Source: Serratia plymuthica NBRC 102599 (GTDB lineage Bacteria; Pseudomonadota; Gammaproteobacteria; Enterobacterales; Enterobacteriaceae). From it: a DNA stretch of 64,000 nucleotides. The stretch's first letter is position 1. The number at the start of each line of letters is the position of its first letter. Below, piece after piece: positions 1 through 12,386 of this stretch. A program made the translations under genes and the position numbers. The stretch is taken from positions 62,001 to 126,000 of the forward strand of contig NZ_BCTU01000010.1 of NCBI RefSeq assembly GCF_001590925.1, read 5' to 3'. The notes beneath the pieces were generated by a model, which saw only the letters and a program-made list of their open reading frames with translations, was not told the origin of the DNA and did not search any database.

Positions 1-1
1 C

Positions 2-151
2 AGTAGCCCGGAATCCATCTGGCAAGCAGCACGCTACTGGCACGAATACTATGAGAGTGATACTTCCCGCACACCCATTTTCGGAGCTTATGTCATGTCG
101 CACAGTTTGGTGCCAGATCGTTATTATCCCTCTCACCAAACAAGTAAATAG
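2..151 (+). CDS. C-terminal end of an unrecognised protein, clipped by the window edge
   Basis: An open frame runs from the first bases to a TAG at 149-151 and would encode about 49 C-terminal residues, rich in aromatics (several Trp, Tyr and His, for example SIWQAARYWHEYYES). The composition looks protein-like, but I recognise no family. A minus-strand frame overlaps its last part, so only one of the two is likely to be real. Start, length and function lie outside the window. Confidence 0.35.
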   Translation, partial: SSPESIWQAARYWHEYYESDTSRTPIFGAYVMSHSLVPDRYYPSHQTSK

Positions 152-365
152 CCTCTATTGGATAGGGATCTTCATATTGCATGCCTCCTTTAGCCTGGAG
201 GCATAGAGCTACGGCTATATTCAGGCTCTGCTGATCTTCCATATCATCTCGCGGCGTAGTCATCGCCACTATCATCTTGCTAGCGGGTTCCACATCTGAT
301 CTTTTGCATTGGCAGCCGATAAGGTTGAGAGCTCCATACGACACATAACAAACCAGCCCCCGCAA
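93..365 (-). CDS. Doubtful small gene opposite the clipped gene end
   Basis: A 90-codon frame with a TTG start, no recognisable domain and no clear ribosome site. It includes a protein-like stretch (SLNIAVALCLQAKGG). A second minus-strand frame that starts at an ATG just inside it carries a different N-terminus, so a frameshifted small gene is also possible. It tail-overlaps the plus-strand gene end by about 60 bp. Position next to a clipped gene would suit a small partner gene, but nothing in the sequence proves that. The rest of 152-452 holds no other feature I can support. Confidence 0.2.
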   Translation of the reverse strand: MRGLVCYVSYGALNLIGCQCKRSDVEPASKMIVAMTTPRDDMEDQQSLNIAVALCLQAKGGMQYEDPYPIEAIYLFGERDNNDLAPNCAT

Positions 366-452
366 AGCCAGACGTCAACGCCGGCAACTTTGCTATCATC
401 ATAGACACAAAAGATGTTTCCACCCGGCCACAAAGAGACAGTAAGGAAACTG

Positions 453-875
453 ATGATCACCCTTTGCCCCTTTACCCCGTTGCGCGTATTACGGCGCATT
501 GCCCTGACTGGAGCCGTTATGAGCCTATTGTTATGCAGCAATACCTTCGCCAGTTCGTTGCCGTTGCTCGCCCCCTCCGCGCTGAAAGGACACTGGCAGT
601 TGACCGACACCGAAGGCAAGATCGCCGCCTGTGACGTTGAACTGAGCGATGAACGGATCGAAAGCACCAACGCCTACCGTTTCACCGCCTCATCGCAGTG
701 CCTGCAACCGCTGGCGCTCACCGAGCTGCCGGTAGCCTGGCGCCCGACGCCGGACGGCATGACGTTGACCAACGCCGACGGCAGCAGGGTGGCGTTTCTG
801 GCGCTGACCGCCCCTAAACGCTACGAAGTCATGAACCACGGCGGTAAACCCCGCTTTGTACTGACACCGCGCTGA
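453..875 (+). CDS. inh: AprI/Inh family periplasmic metalloprotease inhibitor
   Basis: Predicted to bind and block serralysin-type zinc proteases in the periplasm, protecting the producer. The 140-residue product has a signal peptide ending near residue 33 (SNTFA, then SSLPLLAP), an Inh-type beta-barrel body, and two cysteines (Cys60, Cys83) placed for the family disulfide. In the family the mature N-terminus inserts into the protease cleft. I chose the ATG at 453 because AAGGAAAC precedes it at good spacing; an upstream in-frame start at 414 would add 13 residues and spoil the signal peptide. No protease or type I exporter gene is beside it here, unlike the usual prt/inh or lip arrangements. 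The downstream chrA pair is on the other strand. Confidence 0.85.
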   Translation: MITLCPFTPLRVLRRIALTGAVMSLLLCSNTFASSLPLLAPSALKGHWQLTDTEGKIAACDVELSDERIESTNAYRFTASSQCLQPLALTELPVAWRPTPDGMTLTNADGSRVAFLALTAPKRYEVMNHGGKPRFVLTPR

Positions 876-1397
876 CTAAGCTACCAGCAGCCCGAGCAGC
901 GCACCGCCCGCCAGTATCCACAGCGGGTGAATGCGTTTGTTCATGCTCAGTAACGTGGCCAGCGCGATGATCGCCGCCAACGGCCAGCTCGGCGCAGAAG
1001 CTTCGGCAATCAACACCCCGCTGGCCGCCACCAACCCGACGGTGACCGGCACCAGACCGGTCTGCACGATGCGCCGCCAGGGTTTGTCCTTGAAGCGCCG
1101 CCAGGCCCCCATCACCAGTAAAGTGACGATCGATGACGGGCCGAACTTGGCGATGGAGGAAACCAGCAGCCCCGCCCAGCCGGCCACGTGCCAGCCAATC
1201 AGCGGCACGATCATCATATTCGGCCCCGGCGCAGCTTGCGCCATGGCGAACAGCGCGCTGAACTCCTGTGCGCTCATCCATTGATGAATCTCCACCACCT
1301 GGCGCTGCATTTCCGGCAGGATGGTCATGCCGCCGCCGAATGCCAGCAGCGAAAGCTCGGTGAAAATAATCGCCAGCGAGATCAATACGCCCATCAT
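876..1397 (-). CDS. chrA: Chromate transporter ChrA, second half-length subunit
   Basis: A half-size ChrA of 173 residues and several membrane segments, belonging to the CHR chromate/sulfate antiport superfamily. The family signatures are visible: FGGG near the N-terminus (LLAFGGGMTILP) and the QAAPGPN motif. Half-length CHR proteins come in pairs that jointly replace the full-length, internally duplicated transporter; the partner lies directly upstream. The start at 1397 gives an ATGA overlap with the stop of that partner, so the two are translationally coupled. The expected role is chromate efflux from the cytoplasm. Many CHR proteins have never been tested and may carry other oxyanions. 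Confidence 0.85.
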   Translation of the reverse strand: MMGVLISLAIIFTELSLLAFGGGMTILPEMQRQVVEIHQWMSAQEFSALFAMAQAAPGPNMMIVPLIGWHVAGWAGLLVSSIAKFGPSSIVTLLVMGAWRRFKDKPWRRIVQTGLVPVTVGLVAASGVLIAEASAPSWPLAAIIALATLLSMNKRIHPLWILAGGALLGLLVA

Positions 1398-1966
1398 GAG
1401 GGCTTCCTCCACCACAGCAACAAAATGCTCAGCGGCGCCAGCACCAGCATGGTCGGCAACAGCGGCAGGCGCAGCCAGGCGATGGCGATCAGGCACAGCG
1501 CGACAATCCCCAGCGCCAGCCATTTACCGCGCAGCGGCAACAGCATCTTTATCCCGGTGGACAGCAGCAAACCGGCCGCCGCAGCCGCCAGCCCGGCAAA
1601 CACGTGCTGCACATGCGCATCATTCTGGAAGCGGGCGTAAACCATCCCCAACCCGACCACAATCGCGGTCGGGGCGCTGATCAACCCCAGCAATGCACAG
1701 CAAGCGCCGCGCAGGCCGCGGAACTCCATCCCCACCGCGACCGAAAGGTTGATTACGTTGCCCCCCGGCAGAAACTGGCACAGCCCGAGCAGCTCGGTAA
1801 ACTGTTCGCCGCTCAGCCAGCGCCGATCCTCCACCAGCATATTGCGCGCCAGCGGTAGCACGCCGCCAAACCCTATCAGCCCCAGCATCAGAAAGCCCCA
1901 AAACAGCTCCCCATTGCCCGGCGCCGCCGCAAGCCGGGTGTTTTTTACCGCATCCGATTCAGACAT
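1394..1966 (-). CDS. chrA: Chromate transporter ChrA, first half-length subunit
   Basis: The first gene of a two-gene CHR-family transporter, 190 residues. It shows the N-terminal signature GLIGFGGVLPLARN and the LPGGNVIN motif, matching FGG and PGPN positions in its partner. I place the start at the ATG at 1966 because GGAACG lies 6-11 bp upstream; an in-frame extension to 2125 runs into the divergent lysR gene and is not needed. About 100 bp separate it from that lysR start, which would hold both promoters. Function as in the partner subunit: cooperative oxyanion export through the inner membrane. Confidence 0.85.
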   Translation of the reverse strand: MSESDAVKNTRLAAAPGNGELFWGFLMLGLIGFGGVLPLARNMLVEDRRWLSGEQFTELLGLCQFLPGGNVINLSVAVGMEFRGLRGACCALLGLISAPTAIVVGLGMVYARFQNDAHVQHVFAGLAAAAAGLLLSTGIKMLLPLRGKWLALGIVALCLIAIAWLRLPLLPTMLVLAPLSILLLWWRKPS

Positions 1967-2066
1967 TGCTCGTTCCACATCGCTTATTTTTGATGCCTGG
2001 TATGATGCGCGCCGCCATGTCATGATGTCTAATGCATTTCGGAACCAACAAGGATACCTTTTAGGT

Positions 2067-2987
2067 ATGTCTATGATCGAACTTCGCCGCTTGCGGGCGT
2101 TCGTTGCGGTAGTTGAAGAAGGCAATATTACCCGCGCCGCCGAACGGCTGTTTATTCAACAGCCGCCGTTGACCCGCCTGCTGCAGGGGCTGGAGGATGA
2201 GCTGGGGGTAACACTGTTGCAGCGCCTGCCGCGTGGCGTGCGCGCCACCGAAGCGGGCAACGTGCTGTTTAATGAGGCGCGTGCGTTGTTGGCCCGCGCC
2301 GAGCTGTTGACCGAAGCGGTGCATCGCGCAGCACGCGGTGAACAGGGGCATATCGCCATCGGCTTCACCAGCTCCGCCGCGCTGCATCCGTTCGTGCCTA
2401 ACCTGTTGCGCCGCTATCGCGAGATCCTGCCGGGCATCACCACCCAACTGGAAGAAGCCGGCAGCGGCGAACTGCTGGATGCGCTGGTGGATGAACGGCT
2501 CGACGTGGCTTTTGTGCGCTCGCCGGCCAGCGGCATTCCAGGCCTGACCATTGAGCCGGTGCTGCGCGAACCTATGCTGGTCGCCCTGCCGGTCGGCCAC
2601 CCGCGGGCAGTCGACAGCGCGCAGCCATTGCCGTTGGCGTCGTTGGCGAACGAAGCTTTTATTCTCTACCGCCGCCCTGCGGGCCAGGGCTTGTACGATG
2701 CCATTTTAGCCGCCTGCCACCGCGCCGGGTTCAGCCCGCGCGTCATCCAAGAAGCCCCGCGCCTGCCCGCGACGCTTAGCCTGGTGGGGGCCGGTCTGGG
2801 GTTGTCGATCGTACCGGCCTCGATGCGGCGGTTGGGCGGCGACGGCATCGTCTACCGGGCAATCAGCGACGAAGCCCAGCTCAGTGCGCCGCTGTACCTG
2901 GCGCTGCGCAGCAACCGCTCGTCCGCCCTCATCCAGCGCTTCCGCGCGCTGGTGACGGAGGCGGTCAGCGCACAGCATTCCGGCTAA
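2067..2987 (+). CDS. LysR-family transcriptional regulator, divergent from chrA
   Basis: A 306-residue LysR-type regulator. Residues 1-60 form the winged helix-turn-helix (MIELRRLRAFVAVVEEGNIT, then AAERLFIQQPPLTR); the rest is the periplasmic-fold effector domain (EPVLREPMLVALPVGHP). Its N-terminal wording resembles the BenM/CatM/CbnR side of the family, but that does not fix a ligand. The start could be ATG 2067 or 2073; AAGGA lies at 2050-2054 and a weaker TAGG at 2062-2065. Its head-to-head position with the chrA pair suggests it controls them from the shared 100-bp interval, as is usual for LysR genes. The inducer is unknown. Confidence 0.85.
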   Translation: MSMIELRRLRAFVAVVEEGNITRAAERLFIQQPPLTRLLQGLEDELGVTLLQRLPRGVRATEAGNVLFNEARALLARAELLTEAVHRAARGEQGHIAIGFTSSAALHPFVPNLLRRYREILPGITTQLEEAGSGELLDALVDERLDVAFVRSPASGIPGLTIEPVLREPMLVALPVGHPRAVDSAQPLPLASLANEAFILYRRPAGQGLYDAILAACHRAGFSPRVIQEAPRLPATLSLVGAGLGLSIVPASMRRLGGDGIVYRAISDEAQLSAPLYLALRSNRSSALIQRFRALVTEAVSAQHSG

Positions 2988-3153
2988 ATAACGGCGTTTA
3001 ATACCGCTCCCCCCAAGCATGATACGGGTGGAAGGCATGCAGGTTAGCCGACCGTTGAGCGCATGGACGCGCGATACGAGCCTCCATGGACGGATTCACG
3101 GCGTGTCGGCGCTCTGCACGTTCCTCACCTGTAGCACTATTGATCGCAACTGT

Positions 3154-3993
3154 TTAGTCCTGCTGGTCGGTGATACGCGTCAGGTGGATCACCAGATACA
3201 GCAGTTCATCGTTCGACATCTCCATCTCAAGCAGATTCTTCACATAGTCGCGGATCAGCAGCGCGCCGCGATAAGCATTCGGGTACTCCCTGGTCACCTG
3301 GGCAAAGATGAAGTCGTCTTTCGACGCCATCTGTTGCCCTTCGACCATCCGCTGAATAAAAAACTGCATATGCACCAGAAAACGTGCGTAATTGAGCGAA
3401 TCCGTATCGATATTGATGCGAAAGTGATACTTGATGATATTGAAAATGTCTTTCAGCATCTTCACCGACAGCAGGGTATGTTCCATGTTCTGCACGTCGG
3501 TCTGGCCGTTAACCAGATGGAACGCGATATTCCCCGCCTCTTCTTCCGGCAGAGCGATGTTAAGCCGCTGATTGATTTGCCCCAGCGCCTGCATCGCCAC
3601 TGCGAACTCCTGCGGATAAAAGCGCTTCACCTCGAACAACAGCCGGTTTTGGATCGCAATGCCCTTGTGATAGCGCTCAATGGCAAAGCTGATGTGGTCC
3701 GCCAGGGTGAAGAAAATCTGCTCGTTAATGCGACCATTGAGCTGCCGGTTGGCCTCAGCGAGGATCATCTGCACAATCTCCAGGTGCTCCTCCGGCGTGT
3801 TTTCCATCAGCCGCAGGTAATCACGGCCCTTTTGGCTGTTCTGCACCACATACACTTTCTCAATAGTGGCCGGGTCGAGAACGTCACCCACTTTGCTGTT
3901 AAAGCCAATACCCTTGCCCATGACGATAGCTTCGTTGTTATCGCTGTCTGTTGATAGCACCAGGCTATTATTGAGTACCTTAATGACTTTCAT
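3154..3993 (-). CDS. bglG: BglG/LicT-type transcriptional antiterminator
   Basis: An RNA-binding antiterminator controlled by the PTS. Residues 1-55 form the CAT RNA-binding domain (MKVIKVLNNSLVLS at the start); two PTS regulation domains (PRD1, PRD2) with conserved histidines follow (LADHISFAIERYHKG; EEAGNIAFHLVN). Its target should be the leader site at 7384-7410, upstream of the PTS gene of the same operon. When beta-glucoside is absent the EII phosphorylates and inactivates such proteins. I take ATG 3993, which gives the family-typical MKVIKV start; an ATG at 4005 is also possible, and neither has an ideal ribosome site. It is the last gene of the operon, 27 bp after the glucosidase. Confidence 0.9.
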   Translation of the reverse strand: MKVIKVLNNSLVLSTDSDNNEAIVMGKGIGFNSKVGDVLDPATIEKVYVVQNSQKGRDYLRLMENTPEEHLEIVQMILAEANRQLNGRINEQIFFTLADHISFAIERYHKGIAIQNRLLFEVKRFYPQEFAVAMQALGQINQRLNIALPEEEAGNIAFHLVNGQTDVQNMEHTLLSVKMLKDIFNIIKYHFRINIDTDSLNYARFLVHMQFFIQRMVEGQQMASKDDFIFAQVTREYPNAYRGALLIRDYVKNLLEMEMSNDELLYLVIHLTRITDQQD

Positions 3994-4020
3994 CGTCGCG
4001 GCCATCACCCTTTATTTTTA

Positions 4021-7301
<3,281 letters not shown>

Positions 7302-7331
7302 CGATTTTCCCCGGTAAAAAAAACAAAAAAA

Positions 7332-7389
7332 AAGACCAAAATGAAAATGCGCCTCATCATGATGAGAGGTGCATTCCTATTTTGGTCTT
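7332..7389 (-). terminator. Leader terminator of the bgl operon
   Basis: On the minus strand AAGACCAAAAT (7379-7389) pairs with ATTTTGGTCTT (7332-7342), followed by a run of T. The long loop contains its own small palindrome (CCTCATCATGATGAGG). It lies 31 bp before the EIIBCA start, so it would stop transcription before the first gene unless antitermination occurs. The 5' arm is shared with the antiterminator site just upstream. Confidence 0.85.
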
Positions 7390-7410
7390 GCCTGCCTGAG
7401 CAGTAACACG
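7384..7410 (-). promoter_or_regulatory. Ribonucleic antiterminator (RAT) site for BglG-type protein
   Basis: Read on the minus strand the site is GTGTTACTG, then CTCAGGCAGGCAAGACC, which matches the known RAT consensus pattern (GGATTGTTACTGC..., ending GGCAAAACC). Its last bases are the 5' arm of the terminator, so protein binding and terminator folding are mutually exclusive, exactly the bgl/lic logic. Only one such site is visible; E. coli bgl has two. Confidence 0.8.
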
Positions 7411-7624
7411 CCTTAATAAAAATGTCTGGCGACCACGGAGGTCGCGACGGAAGTATCGCCATAGTTGCGTTTTTTCAGCAACTGCCTTCGTCAAACTTTG
7501 CGAGCAACATCACTCTTCGCCGAAAATGCACTGCAATGTCGCCCATTGCCCTCTGCCATGCTCTTTTTTAGCGCAGGCCGTCACGGATGAACGGCGAAGG
7601 GGAGAAACGCCCCCTCGCCGATCG

Positions 7625-8929
7625 TTACTGTTTGCGTTGTTCCGCGACCTGTTTCGCCGTGACCTTGCCTTGTTTTTCGCCAAACTGGCCGACCACATAG
7701 TTGGCCACCGCCGCCACTTCTTCGTCCGAATATTGGGCGCCGAAGTCCGGCATCACCTCATGCTGCTCCCCGATGCTGATGCGGGTGCCTTTGAGGATCG
7801 CCTGTACCACGCTGCGGCCCTGCGGATCGTTTACCGCCGTGCTGCCGACCAACGAAGCGTATTTACTCTGGCGGCCCACGCCGTTCCACTGGTGGCAACC
7901 GCTGCAATCACCGGCAAACAATCTGCGGCCCAACGAATCCTCTTGCCCGCCCGGCAGCACCGCGCTGGAGGACAACGCGCCCTTCGGTTGCAGGTTCACC
8001 GCACTGGCGCTGTCGCCGGCGATAGGTTCTATGTTGCGCAGGTATTTCACCAACGCCTGATTATCCTCCGGCGTCAGATACTGCAGGCTGTTTTCCACCG
8101 CCTCTGCCATCGGGCCGGCGGCACTGCTGCGCCCCTCCGCGTGGCCGGTCGCCAGATATTGCGACAGTTGCTGCTCGCTCCAGCCGCCGATGCCGGTCTG
8201 CGCATCCGGAGTGATGTTGGCGGCAAACCAGCCCTGGATCACCTCACCGCTGAGGTTCTTGCTCTGGTTAATGCCAAAGGCCAGGTTGCGCGGCGTGTGG
8301 CATTCGCTACAGTGCCCCAGCGCGGTCGCCAGGTAGGCACCGCGGTTCCATTGTTCATCCTGGTTGAGATTCGGTTCGAAGCGTTTTTCATGGAAGAACG
8401 CCAGATTCCAGAACTTCATGCCCCAGCGTTGGTTGAACGGGAATGGCAGATCGTTTTGCGGGTCGGTCTGTTTCACCGGCGGCAGGCTGAACAGATAAGC
8501 CTTGATCGCCAGCACATCGTCACGGCTCAATGCGGTGTAAGAAGTGTAAGGCATCGCCGGATACAGGTTCCCATCAGGAGCGACGCCCTCACGCACCGCA
8601 CGCACAAACTGTTCGTCACTCCAGTCACCGATACCGGTCTCTTTATCCGCAGTAATATTGGTGCCGTAAATAGTGCCGAACGGCAGTTTAAACGCGAAAC
8701 CACCGGCGAAAGGTTTACCCCCCGGCGCGGTGTGGCAAGCCACGCAGTCGGCGGCGCGCGCCAGATATTCACCGCGCGCCAGTTTGTCGGTAATGCCGGC
8801 CGGCGCACCGGCGATAGGCGCGGCAGGCTCCGGCCCAACCGGTCGCAGCAGGGTATACAGCGCATAGCCGCCGGCTATCACCACTACCGCGACAATCAGC
8901 CATAACAGCCATCTCAGGGCGTTGCTCAT
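7625..8929 (-). CDS. Triheme c-type cytochrome subunit of a molybdenum hydroxylase
   Basis: A 434-residue membrane-anchored cytochrome c. One N-terminal membrane segment (LLWLIVAVVVIAGGYAL) leads into a periplasmic part with three heme sites: CVACH, CSECH and CSGCH. It matches the cytochrome subunits of alcohol, gluconate and aldehyde dehydrogenases that pass electrons to ubiquinone or a terminal oxidase. I use ATG 8929 because GGGAGAAAC precedes it; the frame extends upstream to 9007 but that part overlaps the iron-sulfur gene. It is the last gene of the three-gene cluster. Its sequence resembles the C-terminal cytochrome part of NicB in this window, so the two are paralogous modules. Confidence 0.88.
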   Translation of the reverse strand: MSNALRWLLWLIVAVVVIAGGYALYTLLRPVGPEPAAPIAGAPAGITDKLARGEYLARAADCVACHTAPGGKPFAGGFAFKLPFGTIYGTNITADKETGIGDWSDEQFVRAVREGVAPDGNLYPAMPYTSYTALSRDDVLAIKAYLFSLPPVKQTDPQNDLPFPFNQRWGMKFWNLAFFHEKRFEPNLNQDEQWNRGAYLATALGHCSECHTPRNLAFGINQSKNLSGEVIQGWFAANITPDAQTGIGGWSEQQLSQYLATGHAEGRSSAAGPMAEAVENSLQYLTPEDNQALVKYLRNIEPIAGDSASAVNLQPKGALSSSAVLPGGQEDSLGRRLFAGDCSGCHQWNGVGRQSKYASLVGSTAVNDPQGRSVVQAILKGTRISIGEQHEVMPDFGAQYSDEEVAAVANYVVGQFGEKQGKVTAKQVAEQRKQ

Positions 8930-8940
8930 GAGTTTCTCCC

Positions 8941-9399
8941 TTAATCCAGCGCCTTGGCGGCCTGGTGGATGGCGGCGCGAATGCGCACGTAAGTAGCGCA
9001 GCGGCAAACGTTGCCGCCCATCGCCGCGTCAATATCCGCATCGCTCGGATTTTTGCTCTGGGCCAGCAGCGCGCTGGCACTCATGATCTGGCCGGACTGG
9101 CAGTAGCCGCACTGCACCACGTCCAGATTGACCCAAGCCTCCTGCACCGCTTTCCCGGCCGGCGTTTCGCCGATGGCCTCGATGGTGGTGATTTTCTTGC
9201 CCACCGCCGCCGAAACCGGCGTCATGCAGGATCGTACCGGCACGCCGTCCAGATGAACGGTACAGGCGCCGCACATAGCGATGCCGCAGCCAAACTTGGT
9301 GCCGGTCAGCCCAGCTTCATCGCGCAGAAACCACAGCAGCGGCATATGGGTATCGCCCTCAAACGTCAGCGGTTGGTCGTTAACGGTTAAAGTAATCAT
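8941..9399 (-). CDS. 2Fe-2S subunit of a molybdenum hydroxylase
   Basis: The small electron-transfer subunit (152 residues) of an isoquinoline-oxidoreductase-like enzyme. A plant-type 2Fe-2S cluster is ligated by the cysteines in [15 protein letters not shown], and a second cluster by CGYCQSGQ and CRC. There is no FAD domain, so electrons should pass to the cytochrome encoded 11 bp downstream rather than to NAD. Its start overlaps the upstream Mo-subunit gene by 4 bp (ATGA). It lacks a signal peptide of its own and is presumably co-exported with the Tat-signal-bearing Mo subunit. Confidence 0.88.
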   Translation of the reverse strand: MITLTVNDQPLTFEGDTHMPLLWFLRDEAGLTGTKFGCGIAMCGACTVHLDGVPVRSCMTPVSAAVGKKITTIEAIGETPAGKAVQEAWVNLDVVQCGYCQSGQIMSASALLAQSKNPSDADIDAAMGGNVCRCATYVRIRAAIHQAAKALD

Positions 9400-11621
9400 G
9401 ATGTTTTCCTTGGAAGGACGCTGGCGTCGCTGTTGGGACGGTGTAAGGGCAGGCTAAGCGAGGTGCGGGGCCGCCCGAGCAGCGCCAACGCATTGCCGAC
9501 CGCCGGGCCGATGGTCGGCACGCCCAGTTCGCCCACGCCGGTGGGCTTTTCGGTTGAAGGCACGATAATCACCTCAATTTCCGGCATTTCGTCAATGCGC
9601 AGCGGCCGGAAATTGTTGAAGTTGGATTGTTCGACCAGGCCGTCTTTTAAAGTGATGTTGCCGTACAGCGCGATGCTCAGGCCATAACCGATACCGCCCT
9701 CAATCTGCGCGCGGATCACGTCAGGATTCACCGCCACACCGCAATCCACCGCGCACCACACCTTGTGCACGCGCGGAATGCCGCCTTCGCCGATAGACAC
9801 TTCGGCAATCTGCGCCACCCGTGTGTCAAACGCCTTGGCGACACCGACGCCGCGCGCCCGGCCATCCACCACCTTCGCGCCCTGCCAGTTGGCGGCTTTC
9901 GCCACCGCTCGCAACACCCCGGCTTCGCGCGGCGCGTCTCCCATCAGCGCCAGCCGCCCTTCCACCGGATCCTGCCCGGTTTCCTGCAGCAACTGATCGA
10001 TAAAGCTTTCCACCGCATGGCCGGTATGGGTGCTGGCGACCGATCTCAGCGAGGAAGTCGGCACCTTGCCCGGCACGATATGGGCGTCGCAACGGAAACT
10101 TTCGAAGGTATAAGGCAGCTCGCTGGCGCCTTCGATCATCATCTGATCGACGCCGTTGACCACCAGCGCCGTCATGGCGCTGTTGAGCGTCCATGAGTGG
10201 CCGACGACGGTGTCGGTCCAGCCCACCACCTTGCCGCCCCGGATCGCCCCGCGCAGCCGGTGCAAGATCATCGGACGGTACCAACCGTTGCGGATGTCGT
10301 CCTCCCGCGTCCACACCACCTTCACCCCGTGGCCGGGCCCGATAGCCTTGGCGGCAGCGGCCATATCCGCCGCCAGATCCGGCCCCAGTGCCGGGTTGCC
10401 CAGATCGATGCGTCGGCCGAAACTGCCCCCCGCCAGAATGGTTTCGATTTGCACTTTTTCCGGCGGCAGCTGGAACAGATCGCACAGCTGCTTATGGTCG
10501 AGCGTTTGGATCTGGCAGCCGTAACGCGCCTTGACGCTTTCGCCGTCCCAGAACAGATAGCCGTCGAGCGGCTCCATCGGCGCATGGGCCACATAGGGGA
10601 AGGTATATTCCGCTTCGATCACCTTGTCGGCCTTGTCGAAAACCTCGTCCGACTTGCCGCGGCTGGTCGCCACCACGCCGGTTTTCTGCGCCACCTGGCG
10701 GAATTCGGCAAAAATTTGCTCGGTATTGCGCCTTTCAGCCTGGGAGTCGTCCCACTCTACCTGCAATTTTTCACGGCCCTGGATCGCCGCCCAGGTATTT
10801 TTGGCGTAGACCGCTACGCCGGTGTCGGTCTGCTTCACATCCACCACGCCGGGCACCTGCAGCGCCCGGCTGGCGTCAAACGACGCCACTTTGCCGCCAA
10901 AGCGCGGCGATTTTTTCAGGGTGACGGTCAACATGTCCGGCTCATGAATGTCCTGCGTGAACTGCGCGCTGCCGTTGGTCTTCGCCAGCGAATCCACGCG
11001 GTGCAGGCCGCTCACTTTGCCAATCAAGGTAAAATTGGCCGGGTCCTTCAACGTCAATCCTGCGGGATCCGGCGGCGGCAGTTTAGCGGCCAATGCGGCG
11101 AATTCGCCGAAGCCCGCTTCGCGGCCGCTGGCGGCGTGACTGATTTTGCCTGCCTGTACGGTGATCTCCTGCGCTGAGGTTTTCCAGCTCTGAGCGGCGG
11201 CCTGAACCAACAGCGCCCGCGCCATGGCACCCATGCGCCGCATTTGGTCATAGGCGTTGGCCACCGAACTGGAACCGCCGGTCCCCTGGAAACCGAATGA
11301 CAGGTTTTTGTAGACGCTGGTGTCCACCGGGGCGGCGACTACGCGCACCTGCGCCCAGTCAGCATCCAGCTCCTCTGCGACCAGCGTCGCCATGCCGGTA
11401 TAGACGCCCTGGCCCACTTCGGTGTGTTTGCTGATGACGGTGACGATGCCGTCTTCGCCGATCTGTACGAAGGCGTTGGCTTCAAAAGCGTTGCTTTCCG
11501 GCGCCGTGGCGGGGGTGGTGCGTGCCAGTGCGCCGGTAGACGGCAGATAGGCGCCAATCACCAGCGCGCCTGCGCCGACGATAAACCGCCGCCGCGTAAG
11601 CGGAACTTGCGATATTGTCAT
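9396..11621 (-). CDS. Tat-exported molybdopterin subunit, isoquinoline-oxidoreductase/aldehyde dehydrogenase-like
   Basis: The catalytic subunit (741 residues) of a xanthine-oxidase-family molybdoenzyme. A twin-arginine signal opens it ([19 protein letters not shown]), placing the enzyme in the periplasm. Recognisable cofactor blocks include [16 protein letters not shown] and, near the C-terminus, [10 protein letters not shown] with the conserved active-site glutamate. Together with the next two genes it forms an Mo / 2Fe-2S / cytochrome c enzyme. Members oxidise aldehydes or hydroxylate N-heterocycles; the substrate cannot be told from sequence. It is not the nicotinate enzyme, which lies elsewhere in the window as a fused NicB. 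No accessory gene is in this cluster. Confidence 0.85.
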   Translation of the reverse strand: MTISQVPLTRRRFIVGAGALVIGAYLPSTGALARTTPATAPESNAFEANAFVQIGEDGIVTVISKHTEVGQGVYTGMATLVAEELDADWAQVRVVAAPVDTSVYKNLSFGFQGTGGSSSVANAYDQMRRMGAMARALLVQAAAQSWKTSAQEITVQAGKISHAASGREAGFGEFAALAAKLPPPDPAGLTLKDPANFTLIGKVSGLHRVDSLAKTNGSAQFTQDIHEPDMLTVTLKKSPRFGGKVASFDASRALQVPGVVDVKQTDTGVAVYAKNTWAAIQGREKLQVEWDDSQAERRNTEQIFAEFRQVAQKTGVVATSRGKSDEVFDKADKVIEAEYTFPYVAHAPMEPLDGYLFWDGESVKARYGCQIQTLDHKQLCDLFQLPPEKVQIETILAGGSFGRRIDLGNPALGPDLAADMAAAAKAIGPGHGVKVVWTREDDIRNGWYRPMILHRLRGAIRGGKVVGWTDTVVGHSWTLNSAMTALVVNGVDQMMIEGASELPYTFESFRCDAHIVPGKVPTSSLRSVASTHTGHAVESFIDQLLQETGQDPVEGRLALMGDAPREAGVLRAVAKAANWQGAKVVDGRARGVGVAKAFDTRVAQIAEVSIGEGGIPRVHKVWCAVDCGVAVNPDVIRAQIEGGIGYGLSIALYGNITLKDGLVEQSNFNNFRPLRIDEMPEIEVIIVPSTEKPTGVGELGVPTIGPAVGNALALLGRPRTSLSLPLHRPNSDASVLPRKTS

Positions 11622-11873
11622 TGCTCATAGCTCCAAAATGTCGCTCAGGATGATTCCTTGCGATGAGATCGTTTTTTTTATGTGAAATGTCGGCTGCGTC
11701 CCTGACGGGATGTAGAACAACAGAACAATAATTAGCGTAGCCTATTATTCAGCCAGCCTGATGTGAGGCGAGCATTTTCTGTTGTGGGATCGTGCTCTGT
11801 ATCCTGCGGAGGCAAGAAGGCGCACCTGTGCTATAAAAAAGATCTTACCGGCACATCTATGGGCATTAAGGCT

Positions 11874-12364
11874 ATGTCGCAAAACAAGAGATTTCGTTTA
11901 TATCGTCCATTACATGGGTTAAACCATACTTTTGGCGATCAGTGGTTTGCTTTGAAGGCCGAGCTTTCGCCCGTTTCTTCGGCACCCCGACCTTTTTGAT
12001 GGGGCAAACGCTGCTGGTTGGCGTCTGGATCTACCTCAACCAGGCGGGCTTCGCCAAGTTTGACCCTTACCCTTTCATCCTGCTGAACCTGGCGTTCAGC
12101 CTGCAGGCCGCCTATGCCGCGCCCTTGATCCTGCTGGCTCAAACCCGCCAGACCGAACGTGACCAGGCGCATGCGTTGGCCGACGCGCAGCACCGGGAAG
12201 ATTTGGATGAGGCGATGGCGCAGCGGCAAACCCTCGTCGAACAGCAATCCGAACAGCTGCTGGCGCTGTTGAAACAAAACACCGAATTAACCACCCTGAC
12301 CAAACAGATGGCCGAACGCATTGAAAATCTGGCCATCCAGTTAACCCAGCGCGAACGCCTGTAA
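11874..12364 (+). pseudogene. DUF1003 membrane protein gene with a one-base frameshift
   Basis: The first part of a DUF1003 protein starts at ATG 11874 (MSQNKRFRLYRPLHGLNHTF) and reads in frame to about ALKAE; the rest (ARFFGTPTFLMGQTLLVGVW, a second membrane segment, then a Gln/Glu-rich coiled tail) continues in another frame to 12364. The junction is near 11964. One missing G in GAGCTTTC (expected GAGGCTTTC) would restore an uninterrupted protein of about 163 residues. DUF1003 proteins have two membrane helices and a cytoplasmic coiled tail; their function is not established. Either the gene is inactivated or this is a base-call error. Confidence 0.8.
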
Positions 12365-12386
12365 CTACCCGATCGGCGGCCATCAG

